DNA of 64,000 nucleotides from the NCBI GenBank assembly GCA_900539425.1, contig UQBX01000001.1:1-64000 (forward strand), given 5' to 3'. The position numbers were made by a program, and so were the translations under genes. The DNA is from an uncultured Oscillospiraceae bacterium (GTDB taxonomy: Bacteria > Bacillota > Clostridia > Oscillospirales > Acutalibacteraceae). Position 1 is the first letter of the stretch. Each line of letters begins with the position of its first letter. Below, piece after piece: positions 1 through 8,220 of this stretch. The notes under the pieces are model-generated. The model saw only the letters and a list, made by a program, of their open reading frames with translations. It had not been told where the DNA came from and searched no databases.

Positions 1-272
1 CTCCTACAGGACTTGAAGTTGAAATGAGCGGCAGTACAATCAAAGCTACATGGGACGTTGCGTCCTGCCACGGATATTACATTCAGTGGGCAACAGACGA
101 GAGCTTTAATAATGTTGTAGGCGGTGAATTTGTAAACGGCTCAGGAAGCACAAGCTATACGATAAACAACATCAGTTCTTCACAGACCTACTACGTAAGA
201 GTGAGAACTTGGAAGAACTATGAGGGCTCAAAGCTTTACAGTGATTTCTCTGCACCCGAAAAAACGGTTTAA
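1..272 (+). CDS. C-terminal end of a fibronectin type III domain protein (partial)
   Basis: The reading frame is open from base 3 and enters from the left of the window, so only about the last 89 residues are seen. They form a typical fibronectin type III fold: a Trp in strand B (TWDVA), the YYIQWATD strand, and the YYVRVRTW strand followed by YSDFSAPEKTV. Such domains usually end large secreted or surface proteins of gut Clostridia that bind carbohydrate or other surfaces. The catalytic or binding part lies outside the window, so the function of the whole protein is unknown. A strong terminator follows directly. Confidence 0.75.
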   Translation, partial: PTGLEVEMSGSTIKATWDVASCHGYYIQWATDESFNNVVGGEFVNGSGSTSYTINNISSSQTYYVRVRTWKNYEGSKLYSDFSAPEKTV

Positions 273-280
273 ATAAAAAA

Positions 281-306
281 GAGGCGGATATTCCGCCTCT
301 TTTTTT
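281..306 (+). terminator. Intrinsic terminator after the FnIII protein
   Basis: A perfect 8-bp stem (GAGGCGGA/TCCGCCTC) with a 3-nt loop is followed by a run of T. It lies 8 nt after the stop codon. Confidence 0.9.
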
Positions 307-348
307 GCAAATATTTTAAATAATATTTTAAAGCATACTGACTGAAAC

Positions 349-379
349 AAAAAATAAATGCCTGCGCAATGCGCAGGCA
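349..379 (-). terminator. Intrinsic terminator of the carboxypeptidase gene
   Basis: Read on the minus strand, TGCCTGCG pairs with CGCAGGCA and is followed by a T-rich tract (complement of the A-run at 349-358). It ends the transcript of the D,D-carboxypeptidase gene. Confidence 0.85.
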
Positions 380-412
380 TTTAACATTTAACACGCTTAT
401 TGGAACTGCTTT

Positions 413-1741
413 TTATTCCTCTCCATCATCTGCAGAACGCTTTTTGGTTTTCTTTTTATTCGCTTTATAAATAAACAGCCCTATATAAGCCGCGGCGCCG
501 AGAACAACTACCACTATAACCACTTTCACTGCAGTAAGCGAAAAGAAATCCTTTATTGCATTTACAACGGTCAGAAAAGTTGAAAGCTCAACAGTATCAG
601 CCGCTACAAGCTGAACCTCGGCAACCACCTGATCGGCATAAATTATATCTGCTGTACAGATAGGATCTCCCTTTTCAACAGGAGCATTAACTTCCGCCGG
701 CTTATCCTTTACCTTTATAACGATATTAGATCTGTCCAGCCCGTTGGGGACGATTGCCGTAACATCTTCCCCTGCAACAAGGCGAAGCGTATCAGCATCT
801 TTTCCGTTTTTAACTGCAACTTCATCAATAACTTCATTTTTTTCTATTACGGTTGAATATTTAAGGCTTCCGAAAGCCCATTTAAACAGAGTTGCGGCAT
901 CTATAAACGAACATTTCTCTACATAGCCGTCATTATTATAATCAATAACCGGAGCGCCGAGAACAATTGCAAGATAATTGTAACCGTCCTTGCTCGCCGT
1001 AGTTATTACGCAATAGCCTGCTTCTGATGTTGAGCCTGTTTTGATTCCTTTTGCATATTCGTAGTAATATGAAAGATAGCCGCGGCGCAGCATAAGGTTT
1101 GTATTGTAATAATTCTGGCCGTTATATTCATATTCAACGGTATAGGCAATCTTTGTAAAGGTTGAATTTTTAAGAGCATCCAGAGTGATCTTGGCAAGGT
1201 CACTTGCGGTTGTATAATGATTATCGTCGTGAAGTCCGTCAGGGTTTTCAAAATTAGTATTAGTACAGCCGAGAGAAGCCGCATAGTCATTCATCATCTT
1301 AACGAAATTCTCCCTTGTGCCGCCCACATACTCTGCAAGCACTTCGGTAGCGTCACACGCTGAATGTACCATAGTAAGGTACAAAAGCTGTTCAACAGTT
1401 GCTGTATCGCCTATTTCAAGTCCGGCAACCTGAGCACCCGTTCCGAGAAGGATATTGAAAGCATTTTCCGAAACGGTAACTTCCTCCTGAAGATTTGAAA
1501 CATTATTAAGAGTAACCATTGCGGTAACTATTTTTGTAAGTGACGCGGGATACATTTTTTCATCCTGATTTTTCTGAGCCACCACAGGATAAGAATCATC
1601 ATCCAGATTAATAAGCATATAAGCTTTTGAATACAGTTCCACATCGGGCTGATAAACAGCGGCATCAGCTGAAAAAGCGCCGCAGAAAAAAGGAACTGCC
1701 GAAATTATAACGGCAAGAAAAACAGAGATAAACCTTTTCAT
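413..1741 (-). CDS. D-alanyl-D-alanine carboxypeptidase (peptidase S11, DacA/DacF type)
   Basis: A penicillin-binding protein that trims the terminal D-Ala from peptidoglycan pentapeptides outside the membrane. A signal peptide covers residues 1-28. The three active-site motifs are visible: SLTK (Ser67 nucleophile, Lys70), SAC at 127-129 in the place of SxN, and KTG at 234-236. A hydrophobic segment near 403-425 followed by Lys-rich residues anchors the C-terminus. Length (442 aa) fits the family. SAC instead of SGN/SxN is common in clostridial homologues as I recall them, so I do not read it as loss of function. The start has an AAGGTG site upstream. It is monocistronic and ends at its own terminator. 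Confidence 0.92.
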   Translation of the reverse strand: MKRFISVFLAVIISAVPFFCGAFSADAAVYQPDVELYSKAYMLINLDDDSYPVVAQKNQDEKMYPASLTKIVTAMVTLNNVSNLQEEVTVSENAFNILLGTGAQVAGLEIGDTATVEQLLYLTMVHSACDATEVLAEYVGGTRENFVKMMNDYAASLGCTNTNFENPDGLHDDNHYTTASDLAKITLDALKNSTFTKIAYTVEYEYNGQNYYNTNLMLRRGYLSYYYEYAKGIKTGSTSEAGYCVITTASKDGYNYLAIVLGAPVIDYNNDGYVEKCSFIDAATLFKWAFGSLKYSTVIEKNEVIDEVAVKNGKDADTLRLVAGEDVTAIVPNGLDRSNIVIKVKDKPAEVNAPVEKGDPICTADIIYADQVVAEVQLVAADTVELSTFLTVVNAIKDFFSLTAVKVVIVVVVLGAAAYIGLFIYKANKKKTKKRSADDGEE

Positions 1742-1865
1742 ATACTTGACACCTTTTAGAATAAAATATATTATATAAATATCGTTTTGATAAAACTATG
1801 CTAATATTCTATCATTTTTATAAGTGATTTAAAAGTAGTAATTTATTAATTTTCAGGTGAATTTT

Positions 1866-2543
1866 ATGATTTATGTTACGGGCGACACCCACGGTGATAT
1901 ATCCTGGTTTAAAAACTCAAAACTGAAGAAGCTCGGAGAAAAAGACATACTTATAGTCTGCGGAGATTTCGGCTTTTTATGGAACAGAAACAGCGCAGAA
2001 GAAAAGAAAAATCTTGATATTCTCAAAAGTAAAAAGTACACTATCTGCTTTGTTGACGGCGCTCACGAAAACTTTGATATACTCAATTCTTACACGCCAT
2101 ACAGATGGAAAGGCGGCAATGCGCATAAAATTGCGGACAATATTTACCATCTTATGCGCGGCGAGGTATTTACACTTGAAAACAAAACATTTTTCATAAT
2201 GGGCGGCGGCGAAAGCGAAGACCGTGACATGCGCGAACCCGGTATATCCTGGTGGGAGGAAGAAATGCCTAACGCAGAGGAAATAAAGAACGCGCAGGAC
2301 AATTTAAAAGACAACGAATACAGAGTAAATTATATTTTGACTTACGAGGCTCCCGCTATTGCTAAGGACTTTCTGAAGCTTCATACCAATCAGTCTGCAA
2401 AGCTCTCCCCTCTCAACACATATCTGCAGGAGCTTATGAAAGACGTTGAATACTACCATTGGTATTTCGGCTCACTGCACACGGATATGCAGATCACAAG
2501 CCGCATGACGGCTGTTTTCAATAAAATTTATGAACTGAAATAA
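1866..2543 (+). CDS. Calcineurin-like metallophosphoesterase
   Basis: The N-terminus carries the phosphoesterase metal-binding motifs: GDTHGD near residue 6, a GDFGFLW block in place of GDxxD, and DGAHENFD where the family usually has GNHD/E. Later MGGGESEDR and the EAPAIAKDF region follow. It probably hydrolyses a phosphomono- or diester in the cytoplasm; the substrate is unknown. I choose the ATG at 1866 because AGGTGA lies 5 nt upstream; an in-frame GTG at 1857 overlaps that site. It is the first gene of an apparent three-gene operon with an HD hydrolase and a GH20 enzyme. Confidence 0.8.
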   Translation: MIYVTGDTHGDISWFKNSKLKKLGEKDILIVCGDFGFLWNRNSAEEKKNLDILKSKKYTICFVDGAHENFDILNSYTPYRWKGGNAHKIADNIYHLMRGEVFTLENKTFFIMGGGESEDRDMREPGISWWEEEMPNAEEIKNAQDNLKDNEYRVNYILTYEAPAIAKDFLKLHTNQSAKLSPLNTYLQELMKDVEYYHWYFGSLHTDMQITSRMTAVFNKIYELK

Positions 2544-2560
2544 AGAAAGAAGTTATATAA

Positions 2561-3187
2561 ATGGCATACGAAACGCCCGAAAGGCTAAAAAAACAGCTTG
2601 ATTTCATTTTGCAGGCAGACGCTGAAAAAGAGATAGAACGCCGCACGCTTATTTCAAGCGGAAAAAGATTTGAAAATGATTCGGAACACGCATGGCATAT
2701 GGCGCTTATGGCTATACTGCTGAGCGAGTATGCAAACGAGAAAATAGATGTTCTCAAAACTGTTTCCATGATTTTAATTCACGATATTGTTGAAATAGAC
2801 GCGGGCGATACATACTGCTATGACTACGAGCTGGGCAAAAGCCAGCGTGAAAGAGAATTAAAAGCGGCGGACAGAATTTATGCTCTTCTGCCTGACGATC
2901 AGGCAAAAAAGCTGCGTGCTTTGTGGGATGAATTTGAGGCAAACGAAACACCTGAGGCAAACTTTGCACATGCTATGGACTGCCTGCAGCCTACTATGCT
3001 CAATAACGCAACAGGCGGAGTAATGTGGAAAAGGAACTCAATTAAACTGAGCCAAGTACTTAAAAGAAACGAATACACCGAAAAAGGCTCAAAGGAACTG
3101 TGGAATTATCAGTTAAACGAGCTGATAATGAAAAATGTTGACAACGGCAACCTGATTGATGACCGTGATGAAAATGAAAATGCTTAA
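2561..3187 (+). CDS. HD-domain hydrolase (YfbR/HDDC2-like)
   Basis: A 208-aa soluble protein with the HD metal-dependent phosphohydrolase signature: His in SEHAWHMA, the HD pair in ILIHDIVEIDAGD, and a later Asp in AMDCLQP. This arrangement matches the HD_3 group that includes the 5'-nucleotidase YfbR, so a nucleotide or related monophosphate is a likely substrate. It starts 17 nt after the phosphoesterase stop, with AAAGAAAG as a weak ribosome site, and its 3' end overlaps the GH20 start, so the three genes are probably co-transcribed. Confidence 0.8.
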   Translation: MAYETPERLKKQLDFILQADAEKEIERRTLISSGKRFENDSEHAWHMALMAILLSEYANEKIDVLKTVSMILIHDIVEIDAGDTYCYDYELGKSQRERELKAADRIYALLPDDQAKKLRALWDEFEANETPEANFAHAMDCLQPTMLNNATGGVMWKRNSIKLSQVLKRNEYTEKGSKELWNYQLNELIMKNVDNGNLIDDRDENENA

Positions 3188-4616
3188 TATAATACCATAC
3201 CCAAAAAAAGTTATAACAAATGATAGCAAAGCTGCCGATATAAATTCGGCGGCTTTTGAGTTCATTGAGGACAGTTCTGTCAGTCCCGAGAGTTTCAGAA
3301 TAGAATATGACTGCAAAGAGGTAAAAATCTGTTACTCAGACGAAAGCGGAAAATTTTACGCTCTGCAAACAATAGCTCAGCTAAAAAGAAGCGGAAAAGT
3401 GCCCGCGTTTACGATTGAGGACTGCCCGATTTATTCTTACAGGGGTTTTTCACTTGACTGCGCGCGGCATTCTTTTAGAATACCGGATATAAAAAAGCTG
3501 ATAGACGCGGCGGCATTATTCAGGCTGAACAGATTTCACTGGCACCTGACTGACGACCAGGGCTGGCGAATAGAAATGAGTTCACATAAGCGCCTTAATG
3601 AAATATCAAGCGTAAGAAAAAAATCTGCATTCGGCGGCGTAATAGATGAACATGAGTACCGCGCTCTTTTCACAAAAGAGGAAATAAAAGAGATAGTTGA
3701 ATACTGCAAAGAACGCCATATAGAGGTAATTCCGGAAATAGACATGCCCGGGCACGCAAGCGCAATACTTGCCGCGTATCCTGAACTGGGCTGTTTTAAA
3801 AAGCCTGTTGAAGTGCAGATAAAGCAGGGCATATATAAAAATATTCTCTGTGTGAGCAACGAAAATGTTTACTCGTTCGTATATGATATACTTGATGAAA
3901 TCTGCGAACTTTTCCCGTATGAATACATACACATAGGCGGAGATGAAACTCCCACCAAAAGCTGGGAAGAATGCCCGAACTGCCGAAAGATGAAAGAAGA
4001 ACTCGGGCTTAAAGATTTTAACGCACTTCAAAGTGTTTTCACGAAAAGGATAGCCGATTATCTAAAAAGCAAAGGAAGAAAAACAATAGTCTGGAACGAA
4101 AGCCTTAAAGGCGGAATGCCAAAAGCAGACAGCGTGTGCGTTCAGCACTGGATGGGCGGAGGAAACTTAAGTTTTGAGTATGCCGAAAAAGGCGGCGAAG
4201 TAATCGAATCCGACTTTTTCCACTACTACTGCGACTATCCGTACGGAATGACGCCGCTGAAAAAAACATATAATTTCCGCCCCGAGAAGAAATATAAAAA
4301 CTGCGAGGCAAAAAAGCCTTTTGGAATAGAGGCGGAAATGTGGACAGAATATGTGAGAGATTTTGATACCCTGTGCTACCGCTATTTTCCGAGAATAGCG
4401 GCAATTGCCGAAACGGCGTGGGGATATAAAACCTCCTACAAGGATTTTACTGAAAGATTTAAGGCAATCGAGCCCATATTAAATGAAAACGGAATAAAAC
4501 CCGCTCCCATAAAAGACAGGGATCTAAATCCGCTTCTGAGAGTTCCTGATATTATCGAATTTTTCAGCGGCTCACTTAATCCGAAAGCGCTGAAAGACCA
4601 TATGGACGTAAAATAA
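3180..4616 (+). CDS. Beta-N-acetylhexosaminidase, glycoside hydrolase family 20
   Basis: The family-20 barrel is clear: SYRGFSLDCARH opens it, HWHLTDDQGWRIE is the conserved second block, VIPEIDMPGH the third, and HIGGDETP holds the catalytic Asp-Glu pair. Toward the end comes GIEAEMWTE. There is a short N-terminal GH20b-like region, and no signal peptide, so it probably cleaves GlcNAc/GalNAc from imported chitobiose, mucin or peptidoglycan fragments in the cytoplasm. The start is ambiguous: in-frame ATG or TTG codons lie at 3156-3180. I chose 3180, which overlaps the preceding stop (8 nt) and suggests translational coupling. Confidence 0.93.
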   Translation: MLNIIPYPKKVITNDSKAADINSAAFEFIEDSSVSPESFRIEYDCKEVKICYSDESGKFYALQTIAQLKRSGKVPAFTIEDCPIYSYRGFSLDCARHSFRIPDIKKLIDAAALFRLNRFHWHLTDDQGWRIEMSSHKRLNEISSVRKKSAFGGVIDEHEYRALFTKEEIKEIVEYCKERHIEVIPEIDMPGHASAILAAYPELGCFKKPVEVQIKQGIYKNILCVSNENVYSFVYDILDEICELFPYEYIHIGGDETPTKSWEECPNCRKMKEELGLKDFNALQSVFTKRIADYLKSKGRKTIVWNESLKGGMPKADSVCVQHWMGGGNLSFEYAEKGGEVIESDFFHYYCDYPYGMTPLKKTYNFRPEKKYKNCEAKKPFGIEAEMWTEYVRDFDTLCYRYFPRIAAIAETAWGYKTSYKDFTERFKAIEPILNENGIKPAPIKDRDLNPLLRVPDIIEFFSGSLNPKALKDHMDVK

Positions 4617-4624
4617 CACAAAAA

Positions 4625-4656
4625 CACCCCCGTGAAATATTTCAGCGGGGGTATTT
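4625..4656. terminator. Convergent bidirectional terminator
   Basis: A stem pairs ACCCCCG-TGAAA with TTTCA-GCGGGGGT, with A-rich sequence before and T-rich sequence after. It serves the GH20 gene from the left and the methyltransferase gene from the right. Confidence 0.85.
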
Positions 4657-4666
4657 TTATATCCTT

Positions 4667-5413
4667 TTATAACTTAACCGCTTTCATAAGCAGGCGCACA
4701 TAATCAACATACCATGTGCCGTTTTTATAAAGCGACGATCTGCATATATCGACTGCATCTTTAATAATATTTTCCTTATCTTTCAGTGCAACGCCGTTAA
4801 AAGCGGTGGTAACAAACATATTTATCCAGTTTTCAAGTCCGTTTTCGCCGTTTTGAGGGGTGGGTCTGTCATAAAGGCGGGCATATTCCACCTTAAAGCC
4901 GTGTTTTTCAAGAAGCGGTGCAAACTCGCCGATAGAGCGGAAATTGAAATCAAGTCTGTATTCGTAGCCATACTTATCAAAAGCCTGTGCAAGCGCTTTG
5001 TGGACGGTATCGGCACAGCCCTTGCCGCCGAACTCGAACACAAGCTGACCGCCTGTTTTAAGGTTTGCGTAAATGTTTTCTATAAGTTTTTCCTGATTTT
5101 CTATCCAGTGAAAAACAGCATTTGAGAATATGGCGTCCGCCTGATTATCAAGCGTAAACTCGCAGGCATCTGCCTGAACAAAATCAATATCAGGATATGA
5201 CTTTTTTGCCGCTTGGAGCATTTCATACGAACTGTCAATACCCGTTACCCTGTATTTTTCCGCAAGCTTTGCGCTCAATGCACCGTTACCGCATCCGAGG
5301 TCAACAACATAGCCTCCTTTCGGAACAGTTATAAGTTCAATTATCTTTTCACCGTATTCGTGCACAAAGCTGAAATTTTTGGAATAATTCTTTTCATCCC
5401 ATTTTGTTTTCAT
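4667..5413 (-). CDS. Class I SAM-dependent methyltransferase (trans-aconitate methyltransferase-like)
   Basis: A 248-aa Rossmann-fold methyltransferase. Motif I is VVDLGCGNGALSAKL, followed by the acidic GIDSS strand and, later, ADAIFSNAVFHW, which is typical of the Tam/UbiE-like group that methylates small molecules. The remainder (FEFGGKGCAD, the C-terminal helical part) resembles trans-aconitate methyltransferases, but the substrate cannot be read from the sequence. It starts directly at the stop of the upstream GNAT gene and should be co-transcribed with it, so it too would be under the attenuator at 5981-6017. Confidence 0.85.
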   Translation of the reverse strand: MKTKWDEKNYSKNFSFVHEYGEKIIELITVPKGGYVVDLGCGNGALSAKLAEKYRVTGIDSSYEMLQAAKKSYPDIDFVQADACEFTLDNQADAIFSNAVFHWIENQEKLIENIYANLKTGGQLVFEFGGKGCADTVHKALAQAFDKYGYEYRLDFNFRSIGEFAPLLEKHGFKVEYARLYDRPTPQNGENGLENWINMFVTTAFNGVALKDKENIIKDAVDICRSSLYKNGTWYVDYVRLLMKAVKL

Positions 5414-5968
5414 TTAAACCACCTCATTTTTTATCATGCAGAAAGACAGCGGTTTGCCGTCAATTTCCGTCTTTATTTCTTCTTCAAGATTTTTGTAGTA
5501 TTCCTCTGCGGTTATGGGTTTCATTCCTATCTTCTGCATAACTCTGCCCGAGCCAATGTTTTCCGTAATATAAGTGGCATAAAGCGCGCTAAAGCCGACC
5601 TCATTAAACAGAAAATCACGCACTGCCGATGCGGCTTCAGTCATAATCCCTTTATTCCATAAAGCACTGTCTACCTGCCAGCCGAGATAAGCGCAGTCGT
5701 TTGCGATCTTCACCACTTCTATATTACCTATCATTTTACCGCCCATAGTTATTGCCCAATGGTATCTTTCGCCGTTTTCATATTGTGATGCCCACATTTT
5801 ACAGAGCGCTTTTGAATTCTCTTTGCTTTTATGAGTGTTCCACGAAACATACTTTGCTACTTCTTCTTTGCTTGCAAATTCAAAGACGTCATTATAATCA
5901 CTTTCCCTTATCGGTCTGAGCACAAGCCTTTCTGTTTTGATTATCTGCGTGCCCCTGTTTTTGTGCAT
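5414..5968 (-). CDS. GNAT-family N-acetyltransferase (RimJ/RimL type)
   Basis: Transfers an acetyl group from acetyl-CoA to an amino group. TERLVLRPIRESD at the N-terminus and the YLGWQVDSALWNKGIMTEAA block with IGSGRVMQKIGM are hallmarks of the RimJ/RimL subgroup; the target could be a protein N-terminus, an amino acid or an antibiotic. The start at 5968 is chosen because AGGAGGCG lies 6 nt upstream; an in-frame ATG at 6010 would lie inside the terminator hairpin. The ribosome site directly abuts the T-tract of the terminator at 5981-6017, and a 29-codon leader gene precedes that. Confidence 0.88.
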   Translation of the reverse strand: MHKNRGTQIIKTERLVLRPIRESDYNDVFEFASKEEVAKYVSWNTHKSKENSKALCKMWASQYENGERYHWAITMGGKMIGNIEVVKIANDCAYLGWQVDSALWNKGIMTEAASAVRDFLFNEVGFSALYATYITENIGSGRVMQKIGMKPITAEEYYKNLEEEIKTEIDGKPLSFCMIKNEVV

Positions 5969-5980
5969 TTTATCGCCTCC

Positions 5981-6017
5981 TAAAAAAATAACCGCTGACG
6001 GTATGCCCATCAGCGGT
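5981..6017 (-). terminator. Attenuator-type terminator in the leader of the GNAT gene
   Basis: On the minus strand an 8-bp stem ACCGCTGA/TCAGCGGT (plus positions 5991-5998 and 6010-6017) is followed by TATTTTTTT, then immediately by the AGGAGG of the acetyltransferase gene. The 5' arm AACCG can instead pair with CGGTT located just behind the leader-peptide stop (plus 6038-6042), giving a possible antiterminator. Regulation is inferred from this geometry. Confidence 0.75.
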
Positions 6018-6049
6018 TTTATATCGTGATAATCTATAACCGAAACACG

Positions 6050-6139
6050 TTAATGAACACAGCAAAGAGACCCTATGCGCACGAGATACATAAGGCAATA
6101 ATCTCTGTTAAGTTCAAAACGGTTTGAAAACATAGCCAT
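6050..6139 (-). CDS. Putative 29-aa regulatory leader peptide
   Basis: A short open frame with AAAGGAAA just upstream of its ATG. The peptide ends YLVRIGSLCCVH, with two adjacent Cys codons three and four residues before the end, and stops 32 nt before a terminator hairpin. Position and composition are those of an attenuation leader. The tail recalls Cys-ending leader peptides known from actinobacteria, but I cannot verify homology. It lies between the EamA transporter gene and the GNAT gene. A second in-frame ATG at 6133 is also possible. Confidence 0.55.
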   Translation of the reverse strand: MAMFSNRFELNRDYCLMYLVRIGSLCCVH

Positions 6140-6176
6140 TTTCCTTTCAGTAATTTCTTTAAGTGTAGCAAGGAAT

Positions 6177-7133
6177 TTACGAATTGTCAACAGACTTATT
6201 TTTTGCTGACGAAAACTTTGCGTTTACTATATAAATTCCTATGCACACAAGCACAAGGGAAACAAGATTTTTTATGCTGAAAGCCTCATCAGCTTCTCCG
6301 AGGAAAAGAGCTGAAAGCAGAACGCCGAACACGGGATTAGTAAAGCCGATTACGGCAACACGTGAAACGGGGTTATATTTGAGCAAAAGACCCCATATCG
6401 TATAAGCCACAGCGGAAATAAGCGCGAGATAGAAGATTGCAAGCACGCTTTTTATATCAGCCTGCATATGCACTCTGCCGCCTGCTGCCGCCGCAAATAC
6501 CGCCATTACGATACCGCCTATAAGAAACTGCCAGCCTGAAAGCATAACGGGATTTTCATCGGCAGAATATTTTTTAATCAAAACACTTGAAACGGAATAA
6601 GCAAACGCCGAAAAGATTATTGCTCCCTCTCCGTTCAGAGAAAAGCCGCTGAAGCCGCCCGCTTCAAAATTTATGAGAACAACGCCCGCAAAGCCGATTA
6701 TAACGCCTATTAGTTTGGGCGCGGTTATTTTTTCCATTTTAAATACAACTGCTGATAAAATTAGAGAAAGAAAAACATTGAGCGCAACAAGAACGCTTGA
6801 CTTTACGCCGCTTGTGTGCGCAAGTCCTATATAAAACGCCGTGTACTGCAATATAGTCTGAAACACACTTAGCACAAGGCAATGGCCTATCTCTTTTTTA
6901 TTTTTCGGATAAAGCGGTTTTTTTGCAATAATCGACCCGAATATGATAACAAGTATTCCCGCAAGGGCAAAGCGCATACCGGCGAAAAGTATCTGCGACG
7001 CCGTATCGCTTTCCCCGATTGAAAACATCTGATAACCTGTTTTAACCATGGGAAAAGCGCTGCCCCATAAAAAGCAGCAGAGCAGCGCAAGCGGAGTCAT
7101 TATATAGATTTTGGAAAGTTTTGATTTACTCAT
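6177..7133 (-). CDS. EamA/DMT-superfamily transporter
   Basis: A 318-aa membrane protein with about ten hydrophobic segments arranged as two repeated halves, the drug/metabolite transporter pattern. Landmarks are PLALLCCFLWGSAFPMVKTGY at the start of repeat one, FAGVVLINFE at its end, and GEGAIIFSAFAYSVSSVLIKKY at the start of repeat two. Members export or import amino acids, nucleosides and metabolites; the substrate is unknown. Its ATG overlaps the stop of the alcohol dehydrogenase gene by 8 nt, so it belongs to the iolB operon and may move a related substrate or product. Confidence 0.88.
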   Translation of the reverse strand: MSKSKLSKIYIMTPLALLCCFLWGSAFPMVKTGYQMFSIGESDTASQILFAGMRFALAGILVIIFGSIIAKKPLYPKNKKEIGHCLVLSVFQTILQYTAFYIGLAHTSGVKSSVLVALNVFLSLILSAVVFKMEKITAPKLIGVIIGFAGVVLINFEAGGFSGFSLNGEGAIIFSAFAYSVSSVLIKKYSADENPVMLSGWQFLIGGIVMAVFAAAAGGRVHMQADIKSVLAIFYLALISAVAYTIWGLLLKYNPVSRVAVIGFTNPVFGVLLSALFLGEADEAFSIKNLVSLVLVCIGIYIVNAKFSSAKNKSVDNS

Positions 7134-8220
7134 TTATCATAAATACCCTGTTATAAATTTCCTCAACATCGCGCTCTTCAAGTACGGTAGGATTTGTAAG
7201 GAGCTTTGCTGTATTGACATTTTTTACAAATTCCTTCACCTGAGAAGGAGTTGCTTTAGGCTGTTCAAGTTCGAATTCAGTTATAAGCTGACTGAAAACC
7301 TCAGCGCCGTCCGCTGAATTTCTGCCGCCCAAAAGAACGCCAAGCTCATCAAGAGTTTTGAGCACAAATTCTCTGCCTCGTACATCGTTTACACGCTCAT
7401 TATGCTCATTCATATATTTCCATATCTGAGCAAGGCAGACCGCAACGGAATGACCGTGAGCGGTTGAACAGTTCATTGTAATATTATAGCACATTGCGTG
7501 GGCGGAAGTGGTAGATGTTAAATTGATAGCTTTGCCCGCATAATATGACGCAAGCAGCATACCGCGGTTTGCCTGCTGTTCATTGGCTATATAGCCGTCC
7601 TTGTTTTCAACAAAAAGACGTATTGCTTTTTCGGCGTACTCCCTGCTCTCATCATTGCTTTTAACGCTCCAGTAACTTTCTATTGCGTGGCTGAGGGCGT
7701 CAAGGCAGGTTGCGCGGCGCTGATAAGGCGGAACTGTTTTGATAAACTTTTCATCAAGCAGAACGTAATCGGGCAGAAAAGCATCATTTGAAACTGAATA
7801 TTTTACATTTTCATTAACATAAAACACCGAATACTTGGTTGCCTCAGACCCTGTGCCCGAAGTGGTGGGAATAGCGAAAAATCCTATATCGTTATCCTGC
7901 ATAGGCTCGCTGAGCGCAGTTTTAGGGTCATTGGTTACAAGCAGTTTTATCATTTTTGCTGAGTCAAGCGGAGAACCGCCGCCGGCACCTATCATATAAT
8001 CACAGTTTTCTTTTTTGAAAAGCTCAGCCGCTTCAAGCATATCCTCAAAGCGCGGATTTGGACGTATTTTATCCCACACGGTCAAATCAAACGCTGATTT
8101 TAAATATTCAAATTCCTGCGTGCTCTCAAAAGATTTTCCGCAGCAAAGAAAAGGCTTCTTACAGGAAGAAACCTTTTCGAACTCATAAATATCCTTTAAA
8201 ATTATACCGTCATTCCGCAT
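7126..8220 (-). CDS. Iron-containing alcohol dehydrogenase (phosphonoacetaldehyde-reductase-like subgroup)
   Basis: The nucleotide motif GAGGGSPLDSAKM and the block PTTSGTGSEATKYSVFY are typical of group III (Fe-dependent) alcohol dehydrogenases; metal ligands are expected in DALSHAIESYW and HGHSVAV. The TSAHAMCYNIT stretch before HGHSVAV and overall shape recall the PhpC-like aldehyde reductases. It likely reduces an aldehyde with NAD(P)H. The start is uncertain; 8220 gives 364 aa and an 11-nt overlap with the iolB stop, while longer in-frame starts lie inside iolB. Being coupled to iolB suggests the substrate could be malonate semialdehyde from inositol breakdown (inference). Confidence 0.82.
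   Translation of the reverse strand: MRNDGIILKDIYEFEKVSSCKKPFLCCGKSFESTQEFEYLKSAFDLTVWDKIRPNPRFEDMLEAAELFKKENCDYMIGAGGGSPLDSAKMIKLLVTNDPKTALSEPMQDNDIGFFAIPTTSGTGSEATKYSVFYVNENVKYSVSNDAFLPDYVLLDEKFIKTVPPYQRRATCLDALSHAIESYWSVKSNDESREYAEKAIRLFVENKDGYIANEQQANRGMLLASYYAGKAINLTSTTSAHAMCYNITMNCSTAHGHSVAVCLAQIWKYMNEHNERVNDVRGREFVLKTLDELGVLLGGRNSADGAEVFSQLITEFELEQPKATPSQVKEFVKNVNTAKLLTNPTVLEERDVEEIYNRVFMINE

Noticed and set aside
413..1741. SAC in place of SxN suggests an inactive carboxypeptidase
   Set aside because: The other two motifs are perfect and SAC occurs in active-looking clostridial homologues as far as I recall.
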